A stretch of 64,000 nucleotides of DNA from Fistularia commersonii (GCA_037954325.1 JBBMNZ010000026.1:8212501-8276500); one strand, 5' to 3'. Counted from the first letter of the stretch, positions 40,258-51,906 are shown. The notes: generated by a model not told the origin, from the letters alone. Translations and numbers: made by a program.

Positions 40258-42385
40258 CCAACAAACAGAGTCATGGTCTGATACCATTTATCTCATTCAT
40301 ATCTAAGGCTTTCACTAAAATTGAAAATGTATGTCTTAAGAAGAGTAAAGAGACATTTTTTGCTCATCAGTAACTTTGAAACCAAGAATAAGTGGATGTG
40401 ATGAATGTGTTGTGATGAGCAAAACTTGAATAGAAACAGATGAGCAAAATAAAGAGGTTAAGCAGAAAAATCAATGGGAACCAAAAACTGTGGGACCAAG
40501 CACTTTTTCAAATGAGTAACTGAATTGTGCATATTATGATTATACTATAATCTAATACATAAATTGCACATTTTTACTTATATCTATACAACATAATTCT
40601 GGACATAATTTATATTTGATGTGAGTTCCATCTTCTTTTTTAATTCAAAATAATACATTTGTATTATTGCCTTCACTACAGAGCATGAACAGAGCCTTGC
40701 AACTCAATAACCATTTCTATAAGCCTGTGTGTTCTCTTGCTTCACTGTCTTATCTCCTTCTAAATGTGTCCACCCTTTCAACCCCCCCAACCACGTTTAT
40801 ATATCTTTCAAATTTATATCACGTTTATTTTATAAACTGGGGCACAGCTCTGAAATGTCAAACCATTTATCAGAATCACAATGGGAAAAATAATCGTATT
40901 TCAATGTAATACTACCTGGAATAATATATGTCAGATAACACCTTTTATTAGCCAGGGATGTGTCAGGTTGGTACCATTAAATACTGTTCATATTGATACA
41001 CTGTTTAAGAGTAATTTATTGGAAAATGAACAAGTATTTTTGGTTGAAATGGATATCCCTGGTATTGACATTACCATCTATTGACTTGCCTGCAGTCATT
41101 CCAATCAGATTGCTACTGCTATCATAAGTGTCCCCAAAGGTGCAGTCCACAGAAAAAGGAGCATTATCAACCAGATATAACATCTGCATATTCGAGGCCC
41201 AGTCTATGAAACCAGCTGTATTGCTCAGTGAATCACCAGACCCAAAATGACACCTCACTTCCTGACAGCCCCATGTGTGATACAAGTATCAGAAATTTGA
41301 GGGAATGTGTTGCTGCATGTCAGTGGTGTGGTTAAGTATGCTGTCAAGCACACATGTGTTTCTGATACGTGGTAAAGGGTAGTAGAGCTGGGTGATTCCA
41401 AACCAATATAATGAATATTTCGCAGTTCATCATAATTGTTTAGCAAATTACTATCTGTATACCTTTAATTGTCTTTGTTTACATTTACTAAGTTTAATAT
41501 AATTAGTTTTACTAAGATCATAATTCTCCCAAATGGCAGGCACTAAAAGACTTATGGTTCAGTGATACAGCCAGCTTTGTGAATACTGACTAAATAGTAA
41601 TTGGAAGGGGCTGATACCAATGGCCAGTCCAAGCTTTTATGTAAACAGTTTAATGTTGAGCAGCAGTGGTGTTATTCAACATGCCCCCTTACTCCCACTG
41701 TCAAAGCAGTTCAACACCTGCAAAACAACATTTCTGGTTTCAGAAAAATGGAAAGATGAAGCCTTCTGTGATTTCAAAAGGTTAATAATGAACCAATTGT
41801 GTCCTTTTTCTATACAGCAAATTTCTCTGGACCACTTTTGGATCATAGCAATACATGATTTTACCTCTCAATTCACCTAGCACAGGAGGACTCGCACTGA
41901 GGATTTCCCCCAGAGTGAGATCTCTGTCACATGTTAAGCACATTTCTAGACTGGTTGTCAGACATATTCAATGACCTTATGAACCTTCATTGACAAAACA
42001 AACAAGCAAGAGCATTTTGTACAAACTGATCTTCACTTGCCAATTTCTTTTTTACATTTGCTCAATATCGGGCTGTTTCAAGAGTTTTATATAAATCCAT
42101 GTTTTATTTCTAATCAGAATCTTAGAACAAAATTAGAACAAACATTTGGAAGAGAAGTCAAAACATCAGACATTAATATGCTTTACTCTTAATTTCTCTG
42201 AAAGAGAACCAAGTGACCCAACATCTAAAGAACATACCTGAGCAATAATCGAATACGTAACCATTTATGTCCAATCTTTGCTGAAAAATTGAGGGACACT
42301 TAACAATAACTACTACCAAGATGATTGAAAGGGTTCAAGTAACTAACTGACCCATAACATTTAGTTATTAATTCCCTTTGGTATA

Positions 42386-42550
42386 TATAGCGCTTATCGT
42401 GCATTCAGGGTCATGGGGTGGGAGGCTGGAGCCTATCCCAGCAGTCACTGGGAAAGAGGCAGGGTTCACCCTGGACTGGTCGTCAGTCAATCACAGAGTG
42501 ACATATAGAGATATACAACCATTCAATAATGAGGATCAAATAAGGGACCT
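42386..42550 (-). mobile_element. SINE 3' part, second inverted copy
   Basis: On the minus strand the blocks CACTCTGTGATTGACTGACG, CCAGTCCAGGGTGAACCCTG, GCTGGGATAGGCTCCAGCC and CATGACCCTGAATGCACGAT lead to AAGCGC. It is the same family as at 20735-21000, truncated at the 5' side. Confidence 0.6.
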
Positions 42551-43003
42551 TCTTTTGCGCTGGAAGAATTAACCACTTTTAATATGTTGGAGTAAAATCA
42601 GAAGTAACAAAAAGTTTTGCAAATAAAATCTACCTTTTTTTTAAGAACTAGAGACAATTTGCCATCATGTTTGACAATCAAGTCTATCTGTCATGCAATT
42701 TGCAATGCTTACAGGTTGAGACGCTTATTTTTCAGGCTTTGATATCCCTCAAAACCTTTACTTTGTTTAGGGACTTTTCATAAAGGTTTGGTTTCACACT
42801 GACCAAATATAAAATGATCAAGTCATAGCAGCAAAAGCCTTGCATATTTTTTGTTCTCCTTAATGATCTGATTTTCTTTTTTTTTCGTTTTTTTTGGTGG
42901 GGGGGTGACAGGCAGAGCAAGGCATACACCTGGCAGGTCATTTATCCTAGTTTATTCTAACAGTTTTATGACAGACAGAGTAAAAGATATCAAATGCACA
43001 AGA

Positions 43004-43345
43004 TTTTTTTTTTTTTTTTTTTAACTGATTCACATTTTCCTTCTCAGTGAACATTCGTCCAGTCCTTCATGCAGCTGGTCTGGATCAAGGTCAAGTACTT
43101 TTTGTACCTCAAATGAACTGTACCAGAGTTCATTAGCAACTGGACACAGACCAACTCTTTCACAAGGTGTTTGGCCAGAGCCATACACATGTCTGATTGC
43201 TCCCAAAACACATTGCACCAAGGGTGGAAATACCATTGTTCTGGTCAACTGAGCTAAATAAAGCGGGTATGAAATGTCCCTAATTTGGAAAAAAAAAAGA
43301 GACTGCCAAATTAACCAGCTTATTTTACCACTGAGCTATCCAACA
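43004..43345 (-). mobile_element. tRNA-headed retroposon with poly(A) tail
   Basis: The minus strand starts near GTTGGATAGCTCAGTGGTAA (43343-43324), which contains an A-box-like TAGCTCAGTGGT as in tRNA-derived SINEs. A second TAGCTCAGTTGACC follows at about 43254-43241. The element ends in an uninterrupted A19 tail (43022-43004 on the plus strand as T). Between them lies a 72-codon frame (43248-43030) that ends just before the tail, so a partial processed mRNA copy cannot be excluded. I do not recognise the frame as a known protein. A retroposed origin is well supported by the tail; the family is not known to me. Confidence 0.5.
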
Positions 43346-43770
43346 GCCATTCATGGTATAGCAAAATTCTCCAGTATGTGTCCTTGCAGCCACTGTAGCA
43401 GAACCTTCGTGCTCTCCCTATGAGTCATGCTTGAAATGAACAGTACAACAGATCAACTACTAGAAAGCAAAACAAACAGAACTTTACCCATTAACCTATT
43501 AACATTGAGAGCAACTCCTTTAAATATCAATGGGTCTAAAATATATTCACGCTGATTGTGAATAGCAAAATGAAGTCCGCAAAAATAGTAAGACAAATAA
43601 GACAAAGATAATTGCAGCCAACGGCATTCAGAAAACAACTGGTTGTCATGGTTTCTGAACTGCCATTGCCATGAATTGTCAAATGACTGAAAAAACAAAA
43701 AAATACACCATACAATAACCTTAAAAAAAGCCACAAGTAAGCGCTGAACTATTCATGAAAATTATTGTCG

Positions 43771-43927
43771 AAATCTTCTTGACGTGGCAACTGGACTTAA
43801 GTTCTTCACATGAAGACGTGTCACCCCTCATCTGAGAGGCTTCTTCAGTTCATGAACTGAAGAAGCCTCTTTTCGTGTCTAAATGTGAAGAAATTCAAGT
43901 CCAGTTGCCATGACAAGAAGATTTTGA
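43771..43927. repeat. Large palindrome, arms of about 80 bp
   Basis: The left arm (43771-43852) and right arm (43853-43927) are inverted copies. The central 34 bp (43836-43869) is a perfect palindrome, GAGGCTTCTTCAGTTCA and its complement. Further out, GGCAACTGGACTTAAGTTCTT pairs with AAATTCAAGTCCAGTTGCC with one or two mismatches and small indels. Outside the right arm lies GACCTGGATGACAGAGAACC, a block shared with 23890-23912. It is probably two head-to-head copies of one fish retroelement 3' end. Confidence 0.8.
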
Positions 43928-46357
43928 TAAGAATTCATCATGACCTGGATGACAGAGAACCTCCACAGACGTGTTCATGAAAATATCTGTACTTTTTTGG
44001 ATAATTTTAGAAAAATGGAGAGCAGGTCAGTTTATTAAATTAATAAATGAGTAGACAAATAAAACAAGAATAAGTTAAAAATTCAATCTGATTTGGCAAT
44101 TTCCCCTGGGTTAAAAATCAAATTATGAACTATTTTCATAAATATGATTGTCTTTAGCTACAATATATTCCAGTTGACTGTGTATGTGATGCACAAATTT
44201 TTTTTCAAATGAAAAAAATACCAGTATATGGAATTTTAGGTAGCATCCAACAGACTTTTCCCTCACTGTCATCTCCAGCCAGATATATTGTCTATCCAAA
44301 CATACCAGATTCCATTCCTGCCAGCAAGGAAACCCCCACGCAAGTCTACAGTCTGTGACCACGATGAGCAAGTAATTAAGTCAATCTAAAACTCATCTTT
44401 CCAGAGATGACATTTCTGCCAGTATTTGAATGAGCAATGCAAGTGAGGTTTGGACCAAAATGAACAGCGACCAACAGTAATAATAATGACCATGATTAAC
44501 CACAAATAAACATTTTCAATGGCTCTCCAGATGGCTGTCCATTGACAAAAAGTCTCTTTTTCACAACACAAAATAGAGATGCATTAGATCGATCAAAATC
44601 AACTATCTAAACGTGCACAAAGGCAGCTTGCATTTCCGTACAGCGGACCCACAGGCACAGTCCTCTGCTTTGTCCAGCCAGACAGCGAGAGCCCAAACAA
44701 TGTGTAAGAGTCAGCACCAGTAACCAGTGAAAGGAAGTGATGTATTGGACACCCAGTTAGAAACAATGTGGTGTGTTTTACCTGGAGGTGAATACTTTCA
44801 TCTAATCAACATTCAGGGGACAAAGACACCTGTGACATTCTCAAGCCTGCTTGTTTGTATGAAATTGTATCTGCAAACACTGACATACCATGTGTAAGGA
44901 CTAAAGATGAATGAAATGAAGCATTTGATTCAACACAAATCAGCCAATTTCCGTTTATCCCAAAAATATTTCGATCCGGTTTTTCCTTTTCTTTTCTTGG
45001 AGGAAAAAGTGTTTGCTTTGTTGTTTTTTTCTGTAAGATTTTTTTCTGACTTATAATGTGATTGTGGATTTAAAAGCAGAAACGGGGTTATCATAATGAC
45101 TGACAATGCTTAGACACATTGGAATATTACGCACCACCTCCTCATCTTCCACAAATCTGCTCCTGACTTTGGATGGGATTTACAGCTCGTTCTGATATAT
45201 GCTGATTATGACTAAGTGGGAGTCTAGGTTCAGGGTGTATTTTTAACTCACTGAGCACGAAACAAGGGGGCCCTCTACATTCATTATAGGAGTCTACCAT
45301 GGTGTCTGCGTTGACACTGAGAGGCTTAGGGAGCCTCAAAAACTCTGCTTAAGGCACACTCTTGGTGTAGAGACTACAATCTGCCTGACATGTGTGACTC
45401 CTGAGGCAAGCATGTTGCTAAATGAGTAGAGACAGGGAGGATGGCATGACCCACTTCTATAAGGGCTACACTGCTTCCTTCATACTATTCCCACAGGTAA
45501 ACCCCTGTGTTGCGCTGAACATTAAAAAATGCGCCGGTCAAAAGCTTAAATAGCCCCATAACCGGAAAACTGGGAGGCTTGGAGAAAGGAGACTACGAAA
45601 GCATATCTAGTAGGTCAGGTGAATGTTGCCCATTTCTACGAAAAAGGGCATTCAAGACTATTTTCGGTGAGACGTTATACTTTGAAATCACAGCAACCCT
45701 CCTTGTAATGTCATCCGTGTACATAATGGCACCGTGTTGCAACTAATAGAGGCTCTATATCATCTGCTTTAAGGGACAGAAGGGGCAGCTTGTGGCTCTA
45801 CCTAAAGCCCTTACCCGATCAATCTTTGCTATGTTTTTTTTTCGGAGGGGTAACTGATGAAGAAAAGTGGCGTCTGATCAGGTGAATCCACCCTGGACGT
45901 TCAGGTGCTTGCTACCCGGTGGATGGGTCACGGAGGAGCGAAGCGGCATAAGGAAAAAAAAAAGGAAGAAATAAATAACAAAAGCGAGCATTTTTCCACA
46001 TGAAGCGCGGTACGTGGACTGGCGTAGCCCTCTTTTTTGTCAGAGAAATCACTCACGGATCAAGACGTGGGTTGTTTGAATGACTCAAACAAGTGTCCCT
46101 TTAGACCCGGGTAAATCAATTAAAGTCGAAATAAGCAGATGGGGACTGCTGCCTCACTCCGTCCGTTTTCCGCAAACGGACGCGCATTGCATCCACGCAC
46201 TGATTCGTGGAACTCATTCTGACACTTGGTTATTTTCTTTTGCTTTGAAAAACTGAATTAAATCCCCCGAAGGTAGGGACACCCAGGGTTGGATGCCCCC
46301 CTCCCCCGTATGTCAACGACGAGGACGGGGCGTCACTCTCCCCCCACTCCCACTCAC

Positions 46358-46424
46358 CTTTCACACGCTGCGGGACAGCGGCGCTCAGACACAGGGCAGC
46401 GATGGAGAGCAGCAGCGGTCCCAT
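46358..46424 (-). CDS. edil3: edil3 exon 1, coding part: start codon and signal peptide
   Basis: The exon encodes 22 codons plus one base, from ATG at 46424-46422 to the donor G|GTGAGT at 46358/46357. The peptide begins MGPLLLSIAALCLSAAVPQ and ends RVK plus the first base of a Gly codon. It is a short hydrophobic leader rich in Leu and Ala, a typical secretory signal peptide. The VPQ..KG ending matches the end of the mammalian EDIL3 leader. The start context is AGG ATG G, with A at -3 and G at +4, a strong Kozak match. No ATG occurs between either TATA box and this start, so no upstream ORF competes. The intron is phase 1, the phase expected for an EGF-module gene. Read on past the donor, the frame stays open for about 40 more codons, but that is intron. 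The next exon in sequence order, EGF1, was not located. Confidence 0.9.
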
Positions 46425-46496
46425 CCTTCCGCGGGAAACAGCTCCGACTAACCAAGGTTACGAAGATGCGTTTGGGCACGGGGGGAGGGATTTTTT

Positions 46497-46503
46497 TTTT
46501 ATA
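46497..46503 (-). promoter_or_regulatory. edil3: Second TATA-like motif near edil3 exon 1
   Basis: TATAAAA on the minus strand, followed by further A residues. Used as a promoter it would give a start near 46470 and a 5' UTR of about 45 nt. The same bases also read TATAAAAG on the plus strand from 46500. The A/T run around it makes it a weaker candidate than the box at 46583-46590. Confidence 0.35.
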
Positions 46504-46582
46504 AAAGAATAAATAAACGAACGACGAGAACCAAAAGTTGTTCCTTCTTCGCTCTTGTGATGCAGCGCAGAAGAACCCAGGG

Positions 46583-46590
46583 TTTTTATA
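46583..46590 (-). promoter_or_regulatory. edil3: TATA box of edil3 (distal candidate)
   Basis: On the minus strand this reads TATAAAAA inside a GC-rich context (GGACG before, CCCTGGG after), the classical arrangement of a focused promoter. A start about 25-30 nt downstream would fall near 46556-46560, giving a 5' UTR of roughly 130 nt with no upstream ATG. It lies within the CpG-rich block and upstream of the edil3 start codon. The transcription start is inferred from the motif only. Confidence 0.65.
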
Positions 46591-49500
46591 CGTCCGCTTC
46601 GATAAAGTCCTCTGCCGTGATGAAGTCGGCAGAGAGGAACACTCGCCACCTCGATTGTTTCTGGCAGGAGCAAGTGGAGTGAGAGTGTCGGGTCGCCCTC
46701 TGCAGCTGCCTGGCCCGCTCCTACCGCAGTGGGGAGATGTGGTAGTGGGAGCGATGTGTTCGCTCAAAGCGCCCGGACGACTGTCAAGCGCATCGAGACG
46801 CGTGATACTTCCGGTACGGCCTTTCAAAATAAAAGAAATCGCGTGTGCACCCGTGTCTACTTTCTATCTACTTTCTTATTACACAACTTCGATTTTTAAA
46901 TTTGTAAATAATATCGTCGAATAACTGATACTGTTTTTTTTTCATGTAACGGTTCTCTTTTAATTATTTTTTTTTTTGTTCATCTCCAAAGTTAAAACTC
47001 GGAAGGAATTTGGAGAAAAAAAAACCCGGAAAAGTCGATTTCTACCGGAAGTCATTTTTGAAGCGGTTATTGAACCATTTAACGGTACGACGTCACAAAG
47101 CCTGCCAAATCCCAGATCATAATACTCAGGACTGACCCTAATAAAACTCGCGTGCACGAGCACACGCACGCCACGCCGGGGGAATTAGTGGGGCACCGTC
47201 AGATTAGATGGCTTAGTCTTTTTATCCGAAAAAAAAACAAAGGGGAAAAACGCTCAGTTTATAGTTAACATTTTGAAAATATGTCTGAATCAACTAAAGC
47301 TGATTTGATACCATGAATTACATTGCATGCATGGACGAGGCCTGACTGTTCTGGCTGGGCCTTAAGGATTGCTTTGTTTCTCGGATATGAGAATGAACAG
47401 GTGCTTCCTGTAACCATGTTTAAAAGTTGAAGGTACTTCATCTCAGGTCCCTAACATTGTTCACAGTCTTGTGTGACAAGTGCGCTCCTTAACTCGCTCA
47501 AGGTCTCCCTTTATGTTTCGATAATGTTTTGCCAGTCAAACAACTTACAGCATTTTCGGAAGCAGAACTGAACCCCAGGTGACAAAAAAAATCAGGATAT
47601 TTATATCTCACTTGCACCTTTAGTTTGTAGGAGTTTCAAGTAAAGAAACATTTGTCCTTCAAACATTTGTCCTGTCTTACAGAGAGTGATATGTACAATG
47701 AACCTTTTAAATTGTTACTTATCCTAGAGAGCATTGATAGATTTTTAGCTCTTCTCTATCCTATGGTGACCTCAAATTCTATTTTCAAACTGAAAGATGA
47801 ATTGACTATGAAATAACATTTGCCAATTCAAACACATTAATTCATACCAAACATTTAAATCTCAGTTGCTTATTCTTGACCTTAACCTATGAAAACGTCA
47901 AATTCATAAGTTTCCTTATTAATTACTAACATCGGTTACAGTTTAGGATCATTTCATCATTTCTCCTTTATAACTGTGGGTACTCTTTCAGTGCTGTGTT
48001 TGTTTACAGTCTTTTTATGGCTTTGTCTCCCTCATATTTGTCTCTAGTTTATGGTTTCCTATTCTTGAGTGATAAAAACTGTCAACGCTGCCACTTCAAT
48101 GAGACAAACGTCAAGTGCTTAAAGAGTTGATAAATACCTTCATAAAGCCATTTATTTGCCTCTGTGGTTGCTTTGTTTTAGCTGATCATATCTTAAAGGG
48201 ATCTGGAGTGTAATGATCTTGCATTGCGATACAAGGTCCAGAGGTAATAGTGAGGTGCCAAAGAGCCAATAGTTTGCAAACAAGGAGCTCTTGCATGACT
48301 CAGTGTACCAAACCCTTCTGGGCCACTTCACATTGGGGAGGTAGTCTAGTCCAAGGACCAGCACAAAGCAGATCTATAAGTCAACATTAACTGTAACCCC
48401 TCTAGATACCAGGGAAAATAAAGAACCAGAGGTGTCACCCTCCATAATTTTCTTCCTGCAACTCTGTCTTCCAGGAATATGAATAGTGGGCAGCAGCTGG
48501 GGAAACCAAATCTCATTCTTACACGTCTTTTCTAAAGAAACTCTCTCCAGTAGACACAATTTTGAAGAAACTCCTGACTGTTACTCTACGAGGTGTACAC
48601 TGCAGCCTTTCGGCCAGGACTGAAACTCCAAGGGCTGCTTTCATCCCCTTGAAGCACAGAACATACCCAGCTATAAAGAGGCAAATTCTCACGGAATGAC
48701 GCAGAGCGTGGAGCCAGCACTGAGCCGTGAACATTAAAAAGAGAATAAAAGGATTTGACCTCATAGTCCTGACTCCAAGACATAGCAATGGACATCATGC
48801 ACTACCAGATAAATAAAAAGAGACAAAAGTTGAAAATCACCTTGCCTTGTTAGCCATCTGCTACAAAAATGTGGTAGGTAACATCACAGATCATAAAAGA
48901 CTAAAACCAGAGTGTAGGGTTTAACAGTATATAGTAAGTGAGCAGTGGAGTGTGATAACTATTGTCAGTGACAATCAGTAATTGTTTACTAACTTTATTT
49001 TTGAATGCTGTTTTTTTGAATCTTTATTTTTGAATGTTTATTTTGAATTTTGAATGTCAGACAGTTTCTTGTGGACATAATTATCCCTCTTTTTTTAAAC
49101 CAGTTACCTTTTACCACTCTCCAAATAAAGGCTTATTAAACAAGGAGTAGAAAATTTCAATCTTATACAACTAGCCCCATTTCCCGGACCACATATGTTC
49201 AGTAATGCACTTATGTGCCTGTTAATGCACATAAAGGATATTCTTTCTGGTAGTCACTTTACCAACTGACATGAACACAACAAATCACATACATGTACAT
49301 AGTCACAGTTGTTAGTCAACAAATCATTTCAAAAGTGCATACTGGTCTTGACAGGTTTATGTGGATGGATGCCGATTTCTTTGATCCTGTGAAACAGTTA
49401 AAATGTATCAGCCTCTTTTCACCATTTAAAAAGCTGATCAACTGTGCTAGTATTGATTGTTCTGTTGATTACTTTTTAATCATTTGATACTTTAATACAA

Positions 49501-51867
49501 GGGTTATTTGCTCATTTGCAGTATAGAAAAAATGAAATGAATTATCTATGATTGAATGGTACAGTTGTTAATTCCACTCAGTTTTAGGGTTCTGCCGTTG
49601 AACTGATTCAATATACATGAATACATTAAATCACATTCATTGAAATAATGAAAAAAGGTACATTTATATAAATGGAAGAAAAATTCATCCAGCTGTGGAA
49701 CTTTTATCAAAGCCCCACAGCTAGCAGTGTGTTTCTCAAGAGTGGTTACATTACAATTCAACAATTTAAACATAGCATGCATTACCAAACACTTAGGATT
49801 CAAAATGTCATTCGTCTTGATGTTCTATTGAAAGCGTGCACAGCGGTTCCTGCATCACAACAACCAGGCCCATGTTAGCATCATGGCTGGATGAGATGAA
49901 AGAAAGACTGTGCTATTCAAGATGAGACATAGAGCTAATGCCAAGATAAATAAAATGATCTTGATACAGTGTTGACAGAGACACAGGGAGCTCGGCTAAA
50001 CAATGGACAATCACATGTATAATCTAAACCGAACTGTAGCTGCACTGTATTACTTGCATTTGATGGCCTTGGCTCTACTGCTCAACTGCAGCAGTCTTTT
50101 TTGACTGCTCAGTTGTGATCTTCAGCTATTTTAAAAAAGTAGTTTTTGTTTTACACTTTCACATTATAGTAGAAAAATGTTTTATTGCCTTTCAAAAGGC
50201 AAGCTACCTCATTTTAACAAGATGATGGCAGTGATGAAGAATAACTGACATTTTGTCATCACCCTTTTTTTTGTAATTGTACTACAGACTATTTATCCAT
50301 TGCTTGGTGTCATCATTTATTAGTAACACACAATCCATAATTTTTAATCATCCTAAGTTTTAGGGATGAAAAAATGTAGAACCTATCTGTCACAAGGTAT
50401 CAGGGTCAAAACCATATTGATTTTCTCTATATATATAATGTTTTTTCATTTTACTTTAATTCAAAACTGATCAAAATGCCTCTTAACCCCTGTATTTGGA
50501 AGGAAGTAGCCGTTGCGACTTAAAAATCATAACCACGACAATTATCATTTATTTATACTGATTAGTACTGATGTGCAAGTAATATAAATGTATATAGAAA
50601 GTGTTCCTATTTTACATCATTCATTGAACAGTCCTGAATTTAACGAGGCTTTAAATCTCAAACCTTAATCCGTTGTTAAAATCTGCTTGAGCCACTGCTT
50701 AGTCCACCTGCTATAGCCACTCATCCATTCAGCAGACATGAGTTGGCTGAAACAGTGACCCACTAAACTGCTGTATTTATCAGCAAAAGACACTTATTTT
50801 CATTGTACGATTAATCGGGACAGCGGTGACTCAACACTGTTAAGTATTCATGGATTATTTAATGACACTCAGGGTTGAATGTTCTGACAGTTAAACTTTG
50901 ATCATTTCAAATGTATGCACCAATTAACCCCTGTTGGCCACTGTCATGAAGGTTCTAATCAAGCTTAATTTTACATTTAGATTGTTTGAATATTTACCAT
51001 TCTGTTACCAGGTGAATCCAGCATTTTGTGGTCAGGGGAAGGAACAGCAAATCAAGACAGCAGAGACTTATTTAGATTAAATATGATTTTGAACTGCACT
51101 ATGATGAACCACAGGCGTTGTTGCTACAATGTTGTTTGACAACAACAGCAATCTGGTAGTACAAGGACTCACACAAGATTTCAGCCTGATCTTATTGTCA
51201 GCTGGCAAACTCTTTAGGTCACCAGCTGGTCATTAGGGCCATCTCATTTGGGGGGACACTATTCATCCCTCTGAGATTCATTTTAATCTTCTCAGAGGTA
51301 TAAGAGCAAAGCTTAGACTTTAAGATGACATCATCACCCACCCGTCTATGGTTATCAGCCTGACCTTGAGGTGTTTCCAAGCTCTTCACCATGAATCATG
51401 AATTATATCAGGTGTCCTATGCTTTAATATGATACGTATAACTTTTTGCACCTCAGGGCTTATCAGGACTAATAAATCATCCCTTGAGACTAAAAATAGT
51501 CTCCTATTATTTTAATGCGATAGCATCCCCTTGTTCTAGAATAACAGCATTCATTTGTTTCATTGGAAGAAGATCATGAGTAAACTCTTTTGCCTATAAA
51601 AAACAAAAAAAAAATGACATAGATATCACTAATAAGAACGATTTGCAAAAAGGAAAGAACAACTGTGTCTAGAAACTTTTAAGTGAGATTGGTTTCAATT
51701 GAAGATATCGAATAAACTCAGATATCAAGAGGCTTTAATGATTAATTGACATAGATTAGAGGAAACCACGGTTCAAATAATACATTAAAAAAAGAACAAC
51801 TGTGTATTTATATTAAATGAACAGCAAAAGTTAATGACGTATATTTTTCTACTTATTTATACTCACA

Positions 51868-51906
51868 TATGTGTGTGTGTATATATATACATATATATAT
51901 AAATAT
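51868..51906. repeat. (TG)n-(TA)n microsatellite
   Basis: A short TG run passes into interrupted TATATA and CATATATATA units. Confidence 0.85.

Larger units (their letters stand above)
13633..46357 (-). other. edil3: edil3 intronic interval between exon 1 and micro-exon, 32.7 kb; EGF1 exon not found
   Basis: By homology this interval should contain one further phase 1-1 exon of about 120-130 nt for the first EGF domain, splitting it into two introns. I looked on the minus strand for the C-x-C-x2-G-[FY] core and for NGG.C cores next to plausible splice sites and saw none. The interval is otherwise AT-rich intron with mobile elements and microsatellites, listed separately. Stretches 14000-16100, 17300-19700, 21000-23800, 27800-32500, 33000-36900, 37100-37900 and 44000-45800 hold nothing I recognise beyond short simple repeats. 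Confidence 0.7.
1..46560 (-). other. edil3: edil3 gene, 5' portion (start inside the window, 3' end beyond the left edge)
   Basis: This is the gene-level span, running from the likely transcription start near 46560 leftwards past position 1. EDIL3/DEL-1 is a secreted extracellular-matrix protein with three EGF-like and two discoidin domains; it binds integrins and modulates endothelial adhesion and leukocyte recruitment. The call rests on three exons in the expected order and phase: a signal-peptide exon ending in a VPQ..KG motif, a 30-nt exon reading GEEPTSAG, and an EGF exon with CEISETYRGDTFIGY. Human DEL-1 has the closely similar EEEPTSAG followed by CEISEAYRGDTFIGY. MFGE8, the nearest relative, lacks this linker-plus-RGD arrangement as I know it. 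The first EGF exon was not found. The third EGF exon and the discoidin exons must lie outside. The identity is secure; the paralogue (edil3a or edil3b) is not determined. Confidence 0.93.
45890..47190. promoter_or_regulatory. edil3: CpG-rich promoter region of edil3
   Basis: CG dinucleotides are frequent here (many in 45895-46030, 46150-46200, 46310-46480 and 46590-46850, with a smaller group at 47015-47180) and rare in the rest of the window. The block covers exon 1, both TATA candidates and the start of the first intron, as expected of a vertebrate CpG-island promoter. Boundaries were judged by eye. The long open frames in both directions here (for example 46354-46827 minus and 46538-46924 plus) are side effects of the high GC content. 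Confidence 0.7.

Noticed and set aside
40024..40287. Open frames on both strands through the AC repeat (Thr-His and Val-Cys repeats)
   Set aside because: These are products of an uninterrupted dinucleotide microsatellite, not proteins.
46354..46827. 157-codon minus-strand frame, the longest in the window
   Set aside because: It covers the promoter and 5' UTR of edil3 in a frame different from the signal-peptide frame. High GC content makes stops rare, and it has no recognisable domain.
46538..46924. 128-codon plus-strand frame antisense to the edil3 promoter
   Set aside because: It lies in the CpG-rich block with no family resemblance and ends in AT-rich DNA. A chance frame is the simplest reading.
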